Shown piece after piece: positions 1 to 8,596 of a stretch of 64,000 nucleotides of DNA (the stretch's first letter is position 1; each line of letters begins with the position of its first letter). The stretch spans positions 1,012,587 to 1,076,586 of the forward strand of contig NZ_LR733265.1 in NCBI RefSeq assembly GCF_902506495.1. Direction: 5' to 3'. Below the pieces are notes generated by a model that worked only from the letters and a program-made list of their open reading frames with translations, had not been told where the DNA came from and made no database searches. The position numbers and the translations under genes were made by a program. Source of the DNA: Pseudomonas sp. 8O. Its GTDB lineage: Bacteria; Pseudomonadota; Gammaproteobacteria; Pseudomonadales; Pseudomonadaceae.

Positions 1-1
1 T

Positions 2-517
2 GCTCACCTGAGCATTTGCACGGGGTATATCGCCGTACTGGAAGGGTGCGAAGGTCGGGTGATGCGTGCGCTGCCGGGCAAGCACTTCATGCATGTCGTG
101 ACGCCGGTTGGGGCCCTGTCGCCTGCTGCCGAAACCTCCGTAGGCCGCGCCCTGCTTGCGCGTGAGAGCGATGAGCAGGTGCGCAGCCACTATGCAGAAG
201 GCTACCGCGTGCAGTCACCTGGGTCCCCACAAACACTCGATGCCTTGCTGAAGGAACTCGCGCGAATCCGCTCGCGCGGCTGGTCACTGGCATGCAATGA
301 AATCTTGCCTGGCATCAGCTCGCTGGCGACGGCAGTCTGCAACAAGCACCGCAGCGAAACGGTGGGACTGTGCCTGTCATACCCCTCGCTGAGCGAGGGT
401 CAACCCTGCGCACCTGAAGTGCTCGCAGCCTTGATGGCTGTATCGCGAACACTCGGTGAAACACTGGGCGATAGTTACTGGGAACCCATCAGGCAACTGC
501 CAGCATCAGCAATGTAA
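2..517 (+). CDS. IclR-family transcriptional regulator, C-terminal part (5' end outside window)
   Basis: The open frame enters from the window edge and ends at 517, giving about 171 residues. The segment reading IAVLEGCEGRV and the later AAETSVGRALLA and GWSLACNEILPGISSLATAV stretches fit the effector-binding domain of IclR-type regulators, where a small-molecule ligand controls DNA binding by an N-terminal winged helix. That DNA-binding part is not in the window. The gene precedes an OPT-type transporter on the same strand, so it probably controls that transporter; this is inference from position. The first visible methionine (59) lies inside the domain and is not taken as the start. Confidence 0.85.
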   Translation, partial: AHLSICTGYIAVLEGCEGRVMRALPGKHFMHVVTPVGALSPAAETSVGRALLARESDEQVRSHYAEGYRVQSPGSPQTLDALLKELARIRSRGWSLACNEILPGISSLATAVCNKHRSETVGLCLSYPSLSEGQPCAPEVLAALMAVSRTLGETLGDSYWEPIRQLPASAM

Positions 518-583
518 ACACTTGCGCACAACGTACAGAAGTCTAACCACCATTTAAATCTTCACCCGTAGTTGCGCCCGGAA

Positions 584-602
584 AGTTCCTTATAGCGGAA
601 CT
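584..602. promoter_or_regulatory. Inverted repeat AGTTCC-N7-GGAACT upstream of the transporter, candidate IclR operator
   Basis: A perfect 6-bp inverted repeat with a 7-base centre lies 57 bp before the transporter start, in the gap after the IclR gene. IclR-family regulators often bind short palindromes in such positions. The assignment is inference; the palindrome is seen directly. Confidence 0.35.
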
Positions 603-659
603 CATAAAAACAATTTGCAAGCCCTTCGAAATAACCGCCGAATACGTCAGGGAGCAGTT

Positions 660-2228
660 ATGAAGCCCGCACACCATAACCATTTATTGAGCGATATCGG
701 CGTACTGTTCGTCATGGTGGTGCTGTCCGTGATCGGCGCAATCATCGGCATACAGTTGATCACTACATTGGGGGTAACGCCGATGACCTCGATCATCGGC
801 GCGTTGGTGGCGATGCTGCTGGCTCGTCTGCCCTGGCAGGCGTTTCAACACTTTCGGCTGCTGGAAACACAGAACCTGGCGCAAACGGTCATTTCCTCGG
901 CCACCTTCGGTGCAGCCAACAGTCTGCTAGCGCCCATTGCCCTGCCCTACGTGATGGGCCTGCCACATTTGATCATGCCAATGTTCTGCGGCGTGGCAGT
1001 GGCGATGCTGCTCGATGCCTACCTGCTGTATAGGCTCTTCGATACCAAGATCTTTCCTGCCACCGGCACCTGGCCACCCGGTATCGCCGCGGCCGAAGCT
1101 ATCAAGGCCGGTGATCGTGGTGGCATGCAGGCACGCCTGCTGCTGATTGGCGTGGGTCTCGGTGTTGTCGGCTCCATCCTGAAGATTCCGATGGCGGCCT
1201 TCGGCACTGCCTTCATCGGCAATATCTGGGCACTGACGATGTTTGGTGCGGGGCTGTTGATACAGGCTTACAGCCTGCCGCTAACCGGAGTCGACCTCAA
1301 CACGCATTACATTCCGCATGGTGTGATGGTAGGCGCTGGTCTGGTAGCGCTGATTCAGGTGGTGCTGATCATCTGCCGGAAAACCTCAGGCGCGGCCGCG
1401 ACACACAACCAGCCTGATAGTGACGTGCGTGTGGCGCTGGGTCTGGGTGCACTGGGTTACGTCCTGATTGCCGCGCTGCTCGCACTGGCGACAGGCCTGT
1501 ACAGTGAAATGTCGCTGATCATCCTCGCGGCATTCGTGCTGTACGCAGCCTTTGCTGCATTCGTGCACGAATTGATCGTGGGCATTGCCGCCATGCACTC
1601 GGGCTGGTTTCCGGCCTTCGCAGTGGCCCTCATCACGTTGATCATCGGCATTCTGCTCGGTTTTCCACCCCTGGCCCTGTGCGTACTCACCGGCTTTACT
1701 GCCGCCACTGGACCGGCGTTCGCCGATATGGGCTTCGATCTGAAAACGGGCTTCATTCTGCGCGGATATGGCGAGGACATGCCGCTGGAACTGCTGGGAC
1801 GACGCACCCAGTTGATCGCCGCCATGCTGGCCTTCGTCATCGCCATCATCGTGGTCTATCTGTTCCATGCCAGCTATTTCCAGCAGGCGCTGATCCCACC
1901 GGTTGCGCGGGTATTCGCCAAAACCATCGAGGCAGGCTTGCAACCAGGCATTGCCATCGCTCTGCTGACCTGGGCCATTCCTGGCGCCATCGTGCAGTTC
2001 TGCGGCGGCCCGAAACGCCAGCTCGGCGTGTTGCTCGCCACCGGCTTGCTGATCAACAGCGCCGCAGCCGGTTGGGCGGTTCTCCTGGGCATCACCCTGC
2101 GTCTGTTGATACTGCGCCGTTGGGGCGAGAAGGGTCAGGACCAGATGGATATCGTCGCGGCCGGCTTCATTGCAGGCGACGCGCTTTACAGCTTCTTCAG
2201 TTCGATGCTCTCCAGCGCACGCAAGTGA
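660..2228 (+). CDS. OPT/YSL-family transporter
   Basis: The 522-residue product is almost wholly hydrophobic, with a dozen or more likely membrane segments and short loops, as in the oligopeptide transporter (OPT/YSL) superfamily, whose members import peptides or metal chelates with protons. The GTWPPGIAAAEAIKAGD segment near residue 145 and the TGFTAATGPAFADMGFDLKTGFILRG stretch (positions about 1690-1770) fit this family. The ATG at 660 is chosen because GGAG lies at 651-654; a longer frame from 615 has no comparable ribosome site. It lies between an IclR regulator and a DUF1177 gene, a grouping I recall from other proteobacteria. The substrate cannot be read from the sequence. Confidence 0.8.
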   Translation: MKPAHHNHLLSDIGVLFVMVVLSVIGAIIGIQLITTLGVTPMTSIIGALVAMLLARLPWQAFQHFRLLETQNLAQTVISSATFGAANSLLAPIALPYVMGLPHLIMPMFCGVAVAMLLDAYLLYRLFDTKIFPATGTWPPGIAAAEAIKAGDRGGMQARLLLIGVGLGVVGSILKIPMAAFGTAFIGNIWALTMFGAGLLIQAYSLPLTGVDLNTHYIPHGVMVGAGLVALIQVVLIICRKTSGAAATHNQPDSDVRVALGLGALGYVLIAALLALATGLYSEMSLIILAAFVLYAAFAAFVHELIVGIAAMHSGWFPAFAVALITLIIGILLGFPPLALCVLTGFTAATGPAFADMGFDLKTGFILRGYGEDMPLELLGRRTQLIAAMLAFVIAIIVVYLFHASYFQQALIPPVARVFAKTIEAGLQPGIAIALLTWAIPGAIVQFCGGPKRQLGVLLATGLLINSAAAGWAVLLGITLRLLILRRWGEKGQDQMDIVAAGFIAGDALYSFFSSMLSSARK

Positions 2229-2303
2229 CGCCAGCTCGGCGCTGGCTGGGCTTTACGAAAAAACTGTCATTACGCGGCCCATTACACTCGCGAGGAATAA
2301 GCC

Positions 2304-3233
2304 ATGAGTTTGCGACAGACGCTGCAGATCTTCGAGCTGCTCGACGATGCCTTCATCAGTGGTCAGCAGGTGATCGAGTTGTTCGAGCATTATCCGCGGG
2401 TCAGAGCAAGGACCTGGCAGGTCGATGGCGCGCGGGGTACGACGGATTTCGTGCGCATCGACGTGATCGGTAGCAACGGCAAGGAAGCTGGCGGCCAAGT
2501 ACCGACACTGGGCATTATCGGCCGCCTGGGCGGCATTGGCGCGCGCCCGGCACGACTGGGCCTGGTTTCTGACGCCGACGGCGCCATCGCGGCGCTGGCC
2601 AGCGCGCTGAAACTGGCCGAAATGCAGGGTAAAGGCGATGTGCTGGCCGGCGATGTGACCATCATCACGCATATCTGTCCCGACGCGCCGACCCTGCCAC
2701 ATGAGCCGGTAGACTTCATGGACGCGCCCATCGACGATGTGACGATGGGCGATAACGAAGCCATTGCCCAGGCTGACGCGATTCTGTCGATCGATGCCAC
2801 CAAGGGCAATCGAATCCTCAACCACAAGGGCTACGCGCTCTCACCGACCGTGAAGCAGGGCTACATCCTGCGCGTCGCCGAGGACCTGCTGCGCATCATG
2901 GAGGCAACCAGTGGGCGTGCGCCGGTCACCTTTCCGATCACCACTCAGGACATCACGCCTTACGGCAACGGCGTGTACCACCTCAACAGCATCCTGCAAC
3001 CCTCAACGGCCACCGCCGTGCCCGTAGTGGGCGTCGCCTTGTGCAGCGAGTCGCTGGTGCCCGGCTGTGCCACAGGCGCCAGCCATGAGGTGGATATTGC
3101 TCTGGCGGTGAAATTCGTCGTGGAAGTGGCCAAGGAATTCGGGCACGGCACCTGCCGCTTTCACGACGAGGATGAATACCAGCGTCTTCTGGCGCTGTAT
3201 GGCAGTTTGGCTAATCTGCAAAAAAGAGCCTGA
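2304..3233 (+). CDS. DUF1177 family protein
   Basis: The 309-residue protein begins MSLRQTLQIFELLDDAFISG and matches the DUF1177 family in length and in its central blocks (DFVRIDVIGSNGKEAGG near residues 48-64; ITHICPDAPTLPHEPVDFMDAPI near 118-140). No function is established for the family that I can name. There is no signal peptide, so it is likely cytosolic. It follows the OPT-type transporter by 75 bp on the same strand with GAGG just upstream, so it probably handles the imported compound or works with the transporter. A GCCAGC/GCTGGC hairpin just after 2228 may modulate readthrough between the two genes. Confidence 0.8.
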   Translation: MSLRQTLQIFELLDDAFISGQQVIELFEHYPRVRARTWQVDGARGTTDFVRIDVIGSNGKEAGGQVPTLGIIGRLGGIGARPARLGLVSDADGAIAALASALKLAEMQGKGDVLAGDVTIITHICPDAPTLPHEPVDFMDAPIDDVTMGDNEAIAQADAILSIDATKGNRILNHKGYALSPTVKQGYILRVAEDLLRIMEATSGRAPVTFPITTQDITPYGNGVYHLNSILQPSTATAVPVVGVALCSESLVPGCATGASHEVDIALAVKFVVEVAKEFGHGTCRFHDEDEYQRLLALYGSLANLQKRA

Positions 3234-3480
3234 GGCCAGAGCCGCTGACCCTAGCATTGAGTCCGCCGGAAGTGGCGCGCCGCCTGGATATTTCGCTACA
3301 GGGCGTGATTTTCCCCGGTCATTTCATGCTCCGTGTACTTGGCGCCGATCACCTGCTCGTCCCCTGCGGCGGGCGCCGCCTGCACACCTGGAGACAGCCG
3401 ATGCCACCGACACGCTACGACGCCTGTCTCGCATTTTGCGCCTGCTGCATATGCAGCACGATGCCCAGGAAGCAGCACCA
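3234..3480 (+). pseudogene. Decayed partial copy of the SirB1-family gene at 6206-7009
   Basis: From just after the DUF1177 stop, the DNA aligns closely with about 6497-6805 inside the SirB1-family gene. One frame still reads EVARRLDISLQGV then FPGHFMLRV, and then DHLLVPCGGRRLHT, against EVARRLDIPLQGV/FPGHFMLRV/DHLLDPCGGRRLYT in the intact gene. After 3388, 67 bases of the intact gene (6650-6716) are replaced by three, which shifts the frame; similarity then resumes as TADATDTLRRLSR in another frame and fades near 3476. There is no start of its own. It is a 3.3-kb-distant remnant with the middle of the gene only, on the same strand as the parent. Confidence 0.85.
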
Positions 3481-3515
3481 AGTGCGGCATTGCCGCAGGC
3501 TATGGAGGACATTCG

Positions 3516-3920
3516 ATGATCCGTTGCAAGCGGGTTTACCTCGATGCCCAGGCCGGCCACGGCCAGCGCGTACTGGTCGACCGGCTATGGCCAAGGGGCC
3601 TGTCCAGGGAGGCCTTGGCGTTCGCTGAATGGCTACCCGAAGTCGCGCCATCTACCCAGCTGCGCAAGGCCTTCGCTCATCGCGCCGAAGCCTTCGCTGA
3701 CTTCAGTGCGGCCTACCGCCGTGAGCTGGCGGGTCACCCTGAACATTGGCAGCGACTGCTGCATTGGGCGGCGAGCGACACGCTGACGCTGCTCTTCGCC
3801 GCACGCGATGAGGAACACAACAACGCACGAGTCCTGGCAGAGTTCCTCGAAGATGAGCTGCAGCGATACGACTCGCCCAGTTCACCGGTGTGTTACCAGG
3901 CCGAATTCGACGGCGATTGA
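3516..3920 (+). CDS. DUF488 family protein (YeaO-like)
   Basis: The 134-residue product starts MIRCKRVYLDAQAGHGQRVLVDRLWPRGLSREAL, the typical opening of the DUF488/YeaO family, and contains the later LLFAARDEEHNNARVLAEFL block characteristic of that group. The biochemical role is unknown. ATG at 3516 is chosen because GGAGG at 3504-3508 has ideal spacing; the frame is open further upstream but only through the decayed SirB1 copy. No signal peptide is present. It stands alone, with the remnant on the left and a permease gene 256 bp to the right, so no operon partner is evident. Confidence 0.85.
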   Translation: MIRCKRVYLDAQAGHGQRVLVDRLWPRGLSREALAFAEWLPEVAPSTQLRKAFAHRAEAFADFSAAYRRELAGHPEHWQRLLHWAASDTLTLLFAARDEEHNNARVLAEFLEDELQRYDSPSSPVCYQAEFDGD

Positions 3921-4176
3921 CCGTGCAGGCGCGGCAGGCTAGCCTTCAGGCTTCTGCACCATATTCGAACCTGCGTCCATGACCCTCACCGCGCATTGCC
4001 TCTACGAATTCGCCAGCGCCGCCTGCCGCGCCGCTGCCGATGGCTGCGCGCCGCCACCAGCCTGTCACGCCGGCACTCCACCACCGCCGGCCTCCGTCCA
4101 AGCGGGCTAACCCCGCCCTTCCTCGCTCCGTTTCATCGGCCTTGCCGAGACGTGTCTTTGCGCGCGTGCGGAGCTC

Positions 4177-5079
4177 ATGCGGATTTTCGACAGGTGTTCC
4201 ATCATGTGTTTCGATTCGACCTCTCTGCGCACCTATGGCGCAACCGCTCTGTTTGTATTGCTCTGGTCCGGTGGTGCGATCTTCGCTCGCCTGGGCCTGG
4301 ACCATGCATCCCCCTTTGCTTTTCTGATCCTGCGTTTTGCCCTCGCCTTTGCAGCGCTGGTGCTGATCGCCAGTTGTTCCGGGGCCTGGCTACCCGAACG
4401 CGACTTGCGCTGGCCAACCGCCAAGGCCGGCCTGCTGATGATCGGCGGTTACAGCATCTGCTACATGCTGGCGCTAGCCGAAGGCATCACACCCGGTGTG
4501 CTGGCGACGGTGCTCGGCGTACAACCCATCCTGACCCTCACGCTGCTGGAGCGGCGCACCTCGCTGCTGCGTGTGCTCGGATTGCTGCTGGCGCTGGCCG
4601 GACTGGCGATAATAGTCGCGGGTAGTTTGCTGAGCAGCGCCATGCCACTGTCCGGTATGGCGCTGGCTCTTGGTGCCCTGCTCTGCATCACCTGCGGCAC
4701 CATCGCCCAGAAAAACCTGCAACAGACGCCCATACGTGCCCTGCTGCTGCAGTACGGCCTTTGCCTACTGGCTAGCCTGATACTGTTGCCCAGCCAGGAG
4801 TGGCAGGTGCGTTTTGAAGTCGGGCTGATCGTGCCACTGCTGTGGATGGGACTGGTGATTTCGGTGGGCGCACAGTTACTGCTGTACCGGCTGATCCAAA
4901 CCGGCAACCTGGTCAATATCACCAGCCTGTTCTATCTGGTTCCGGTGACGACAGCGCTGCTCGATTACCTGCTGCTGGGGAATCATCTTTCGGTCAGTGC
5001 TCTGGCCGGAATGGTCGCGATCCTGCTCGGCCTGGCCTTGGTCTTTCGCTTCGCCCCTCAGCTGGAACGGGTCGGATAG
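4177..5079 (+). CDS. EamA/DMT-family permease
   Basis: The roughly 300-residue protein has about ten evenly spaced membrane segments arranged as two EamA repeats. The first begins at ALFVLLWSGGAIFARLGL and the second near SGMALALGALLCITCGTIAQK. DMT-superfamily permeases export or import amino acids, nucleosides or other metabolites; the substrate cannot be told here. Two starts are possible: ATG 4177 (GGAG only three bases upstream) and ATG 4204 (AGGTG seven bases upstream). The gene is convergent with leucine dehydrogenase, and the two stops are only 3 bp apart. The preceding 256 bp hold no clear gene. Confidence 0.85.
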   Translation: MRIFDRCSIMCFDSTSLRTYGATALFVLLWSGGAIFARLGLDHASPFAFLILRFALAFAALVLIASCSGAWLPERDLRWPTAKAGLLMIGGYSICYMLALAEGITPGVLATVLGVQPILTLTLLERRTSLLRVLGLLLALAGLAIIVAGSLLSSAMPLSGMALALGALLCITCGTIAQKNLQQTPIRALLLQYGLCLLASLILLPSQEWQVRFEVGLIVPLLWMGLVISVGAQLLLYRLIQTGNLVNITSLFYLVPVTTALLDYLLLGNHLSVSALAGMVAILLGLALVFRFAPQLERVG

Positions 5080-5082
5080 CGG

Positions 5083-6105
5083 CTAGGTGCGATAGAGCAG
5101 GCCTTCCGCCAGATAGTCGGCGACTCGCGCGGGGGAACGTTTTTCAGCCTGGGCATGGGCGTAGACCTCGGTCAGACGCCGGCTGATCTGCGCCAGATGC
5201 GCGGTGATCGCCGACAGCTCCTCACCGCGATGACGCAGCGCCACGTAGATCAGCCCGCCGGCATTGAGCACGTAATCCGGTGCGTAGAGAATCCCGCGAG
5301 CTTCCAACTGGTCGGCCACTTCAGGGCTGGCCAGCTGATTGTTGGCAGCCCCTGCCACCGCTGCGCAGCGTAGATGGGCGACCGTCTGCGCATTCAGCAC
5401 ACCACCCAGGCCGCAGGGCGCAAGGATGTCGCAGGGTGTGGTGAGCAGCGCATCGCTGGCAATCGGGTGCGCCCCCAGTTGTTCGACGGCCAGTTGCACA
5501 CGCCCGGCATCGAGGTCGCTGACCAGCAGTTCGACGCCAGCGGCATGCAGCGCTTCGGCCAGGGCGAAGCCGACATTGCCCAGGCCCTGAACGGCGACCC
5601 GCAGCCCTTCCAGATCGTCGCTGCCAAGACGCGCCTGGGCCGTGGCGCGAATGCCCGCGAATACGCCCAACGCCGTGTGCGGCGAGGGATCACCTTCGCT
5701 GGTCGTGCTGGTTGCGTGACGGGTGTACTGGGCGATGCAGTCCATGTCGGCGCTGGAGGTGCCGCTGTCGATGGCGGTGATGTAACGTCCATTGAGGGTT
5801 TCGATAAAACGCCCGAAGGCTTCGAACAGCGCAGCCCGGCTCGGCAGATGCGGCGGACGGATGATCACCGCCTTGCCGCCACCGTGGTCGATACCCGCCA
5901 GCGCCGCCTTGTAGCTCATGCCCTGAGCCAGACGAATGGCATCGCCAATGGCGCTTTGTTCATCGGCATAGGGCAGGTAACGACAGCCGCCGAGTGCTGG
6001 CCCGAAGCGGGTGTTGTGAATGGCGATAACGGCCTTGAGACCGCTGGCCGGATCCTCGGCCAGGTGCAGGGCCTCGAGGCGGGCGGCTTCCATCATGCTG
6101 AACAT
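5083..6105 (-). CDS. Leucine dehydrogenase (Glu/Leu/Phe/Val dehydrogenase family)
   Basis: The 340-residue protein fits the amino-acid dehydrogenase family that reversibly deaminates branched-chain amino acids to 2-oxo acids with NAD. It carries the N-terminal substrate site (PALGGCRY near 36-43, MSYKAALAG with Lys66, GGGKAVI with Lys78) and a C-terminal Rossmann domain with GLGNVG near residue 175. Length is usual for leucine dehydrogenases, shorter than glutamate dehydrogenases. ATG at 6105 follows GGGAGC. The role is likely cytosolic Leu/Val/Ile catabolism. No operon partner is visible, since both flanking genes are on the other strand. Confidence 0.88.
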   Translation of the reverse strand: MFSMMEAARLEALHLAEDPASGLKAVIAIHNTRFGPALGGCRYLPYADEQSAIGDAIRLAQGMSYKAALAGIDHGGGKAVIIRPPHLPSRAALFEAFGRFIETLNGRYITAIDSGTSSADMDCIAQYTRHATSTTSEGDPSPHTALGVFAGIRATAQARLGSDDLEGLRVAVQGLGNVGFALAEALHAAGVELLVSDLDAGRVQLAVEQLGAHPIASDALLTTPCDILAPCGLGGVLNAQTVAHLRCAAVAGAANNQLASPEVADQLEARGILYAPDYVLNAGGLIYVALRHRGEELSAITAHLAQISRRLTEVYAHAQAEKRSPARVADYLAEGLLYRT

Positions 6106-6205
6106 GGGCGAGCTCCCGGTCGGACTTCAGGCCTCAGTATAGGAGAGCCACACTGGACGACGACCTTGCCAGGGGCTACAAAAGCACAATCCAGCGGAGA
6201 ATGCG

Positions 6206-7009
6206 ATGAACCCACGCCAAGCCTGCCTGCAGTGCCTGCAACGCGATCCACCCGCCCTGTTCGAGGCGGCGCTGTGGATCGCCGCCGAACACGATGATCA
6301 GCTCCAGCCTGTGCAGATACTGAGCGACCTGCACAGCCTGTTACTGCAGGTCAGCGCTGGGCTACCCGCCCTGCCCGCTCGCGAACTGGCCCAGCCGTTG
6401 CTGCGCCGACTTGCCGAGCTCGATTTCCAGGAAGACGACGAAGGCGTGACACGTCCATACCATGCCCTGCTGCATGAAGTGCTACGCCGCCGACGCGGCC
6501 AGCCGCTGCCCCTGGCATTGATCGCGCTGGAAGTGGCGCGCCGCCTGGATATCCCACTGCAGGGCGTGAATTTCCCGGGTCATTTCATGCTCCGTGTACC
6601 TGGCGCCGATCACCTGCTCGACCCCTGCGGCGGACGCCGCCTGTACACCCGCGACTGCCGTGATCAGCTCTATCGCCAGTTGGGCCCGGATGTCGAACTC
6701 AGCGCCGTGCATCTGCAGACAGCCGATGCCGCCGACATGCTACGACGCCTGTCTCGCAATCTGCGCCTGCTGCACGTGCAGCACGATGCGCCCGAGGCAG
6801 CCCTCAAGGATGCCGAGCGCGTCCTGCAGCTCGGCCCGCCGAACCTGGTCGATCACCTGGCTCGCGCGGACGTCTATCGACGACTGGATTGCCCCCAGGG
6901 TGAGCGCTATGACCTGGAACGCGCGCTGCTGTTCTGTGAGGAAGAAGGTCTGCGCCTGCAGTTGAGCCAGCGCTTGCGCGACCTGGCGCGTACGCCCGCA
7001 GTGCATTGA
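6206..7009 (+). CDS. SirB1-family protein (transglutaminase-like core plus TPR-like tail)
   Basis: The 267-residue protein has the SirB1 layout. A transglutaminase-like core lies at about residues 40-150, with RGQPLPLALIALEVARRLDIPLQGVNFPGHFMLRV near 95-130 as its hallmark, followed by DPCGGRRL. A helical TPR-like tail (about 180-265) contains APEAALKDAERVLQL and GERYDLERALLF. The family is widespread in proteobacteria without a settled function. There is no signal peptide. The start at 6206 is preceded by a GGAG sequence. Part of this gene is duplicated in decayed form at 3234-3480. It is convergent with a PilZ gene. Confidence 0.85.
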   Translation: MNPRQACLQCLQRDPPALFEAALWIAAEHDDQLQPVQILSDLHSLLLQVSAGLPALPARELAQPLLRRLAELDFQEDDEGVTRPYHALLHEVLRRRRGQPLPLALIALEVARRLDIPLQGVNFPGHFMLRVPGADHLLDPCGGRRLYTRDCRDQLYRQLGPDVELSAVHLQTADAADMLRRLSRNLRLLHVQHDAPEAALKDAERVLQLGPPNLVDHLARADVYRRLDCPQGERYDLERALLFCEEEGLRLQLSQRLRDLARTPAVH

Positions 7010-7053
7010 AACGGCAGAGACGGCAGCCTCAGACGGCTCGCACGAGCGAAATA

Positions 7054-7410
7054 TCAGGCAGACGCCGCCAGACCGTGGAAGCTGAAGTAGTAACGCAGCG
7101 CGTCGATCATCTCGACGTAGTCGGCAGGCGGCGCCACCAGGGCGAACCCGGAATCGTAGATGCCAGGCGTAACATCTTCACGGCACCACTGGCAATTGGC
7201 GGAGAAGTCGATGAAATGCATGCCATGCTGGCCTGGAATTTTCAGGCGCATGTCGAAGCGTGCGCCCACCAGCATCGGCAACTGGCTGATCAGCATCAGG
7301 CCGTCGAGGGAGACATTGCCGATGGAGCCCATCGGTTTGTCGGTGATGCGATTGAACACCTTCAGGTAGTAGGGCAACTGATGGCGTTCGATTCGGCGCT
7401 GGCTACGCAT
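7054..7410 (-). CDS. PilZ-domain protein (c-di-GMP receptor)
   Basis: This is a stand-alone 118-residue PilZ domain. Near the N-terminus it has RRIER, giving the RxxxR motif (Arg5, Arg9), and then NVSLDG, the (D/N)xSxxG motif; together these bind cyclic di-GMP. The family links c-di-GMP to motility, pili or surface attachment. The ribosome site is weak. A diguanylate cyclase gene lies about 7.4 kb away (14773-15909), but nothing in the sequence ties the two directly. No partner domain is present, so it probably acts by binding another protein. Confidence 0.88.
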   Translation of the reverse strand: MRSQRRIERHQLPYYLKVFNRITDKPMGSIGNVSLDGLMLISQLPMLVGARFDMRLKIPGQHGMHFIDFSANCQWCREDVTPGIYDSGFALVAPPADYVEMIDALRYYFSFHGLAASA

Positions 7411-7469
7411 AGTGGCAAATCGCTACAAAGGAACTTGAGTATGGCCCTACTACGGCCACTTAACCACCC

Positions 7470-7892
7470 TCAAGGACAGCGTTGGGCAATCCGCTCGCGC
7501 AACTGGCGACGAGCGGCGTCTGTTTCTTCATCACTGTAGTAGATGCGTTCACCGTTGGCGTCTGTGCGGTAATAGCTGAAGCCTTCGGCAATCTGCGCCA
7601 GGCGCCGGCGCAGATCGCGGCATTCGTTGACGCGCTCTTCGCGTTGCGCGGTCGCGGCTGCCGCCGCCTGTTGCTGCTCCTCGCGCCGGGCATCATAGAA
7701 ACGCTGGCTGCGCGCCTCGCGCTCACGCGTGTGCTCGTCACGCTCGACCACCTGCGGCTTCACCTGCACGGTTTCAGCCCCGGCCACGGGCCGTTGGCCG
7801 AAATGCACCCGCCCCTGCTCGTCCGTCCAGCGATAGATTTCCGCCGTGGCCAGCGTGGGCAGCAATGCAGCGATCAACAACAAGTGGCGCAT
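7470..7892 (-). CDS. DUF4124-domain exported protein
   Basis: The 140-residue product begins MRHLLLIAALLPTLATAE, a signal peptide, followed at once by IYRWTDEQGRVHFGQRP, the DUF4124 domain. A charged, Gln/Ala-rich helical region (roughly residues 60-100) and a basic C-terminal helix follow. It is therefore likely periplasmic; the function of the family is not known. The second of two ATGs is chosen because GGAGG (7899-7903) lies six bases ahead of it, whereas it abuts the first ATG at 7898. It is probably co-transcribed with the lipoprotein gene upstream, 74 bp away on the same strand. Confidence 0.82.
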   Translation of the reverse strand: MRHLLLIAALLPTLATAEIYRWTDEQGRVHFGQRPVAGAETVQVKPQVVERDEHTREREARSQRFYDARREEQQQAAAAATAQREERVNECRDLRRRLAQIAEGFSYYRTDANGERIYYSDEETDAARRQLRERIAQRCP

Positions 7893-7966
7893 GTTCATCC
7901 TCCATGAGCGACATATGCCAGCTTATACCGCGCCACGTCGTCGAGGAACGCCGGACGACCGAAGGC

Positions 7967-8341
7967 TCAGAGTGTGGCCGGACTGACCTTGGCCGCCGTC
8001 GCCGGGCTGTGATGCCCCAACTGCTCCAGCGTCTGCAGCCGCGCGCGGGCACGGTAGGCATACTCGCTGGCCGGATAGCGCGTGATGATGAACTGGTAGG
8101 TCTGCGCGGCATCGACGAACAGGTTCTCGCGCTCCAGGCATTGACCGCGCAACAAGGAAATCTCCGGCTGCAGGTAATTGCGCGAGCGGCTCTTGCGCTC
8201 GGCCTGCGACAGCTCCAGCGCGACACGGGCGCAATCGCCTTCGTGGTAGGCGCGATAAGCGTTGTTCAGATGATGGTCGAGCGAGACACGGGTGCAACCC
8301 GTGGCAACCAGGGCCACGGCCAGAATGATCAGGGTACGCAT
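7967..8341 (-). CDS. Small lipoprotein with TPR-like fold
   Basis: The 124-residue product starts MRTLIILAVALVATGC, a lipoprotein signal with the lipobox ATGC, so Cys16 is the expected lipidated residue. The mature part has helical repeats (HHLNNAYRAYHEGDCARVALELSQAE, then FVDAAQTYQFIITRYPASEYAYRARARL) like TPR-type assembly or scaffold lipoproteins. The longer upstream frame is rejected because GGAGG lies eight bases before this ATG. It forms a likely operon with the DUF4124 gene downstream. Its partner in the envelope is unknown. Confidence 0.78.
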   Translation of the reverse strand: MRTLIILAVALVATGCTRVSLDHHLNNAYRAYHEGDCARVALELSQAERKSRSRNYLQPEISLLRGQCLERENLFVDAAQTYQFIITRYPASEYAYRARARLQTLEQLGHHSPATAAKVSPATL

Positions 8342-8596
8342 GGGCAATTCCTCCAATGAGCAGTGTATCGACAGCCCAGGCAAAAACTGAACAGCGGCAA
8401 GCCGACTATGGTTCTCCGGCAGCGACCTGGCGCGTTTCAGCCAGCGAGCGTGTCTTTCCTCTTTACCGGCACCGACGGCCAGACGGCTCAGCCTCTGGAA
8501 CCAGCGCCAGATCGTCGCATGCGCTGACCCACATCAATGCCACTCGCTGCAATAGCGCCTGTAATGCAGCCATACACTCCAGGCGAGGACCCTGCC

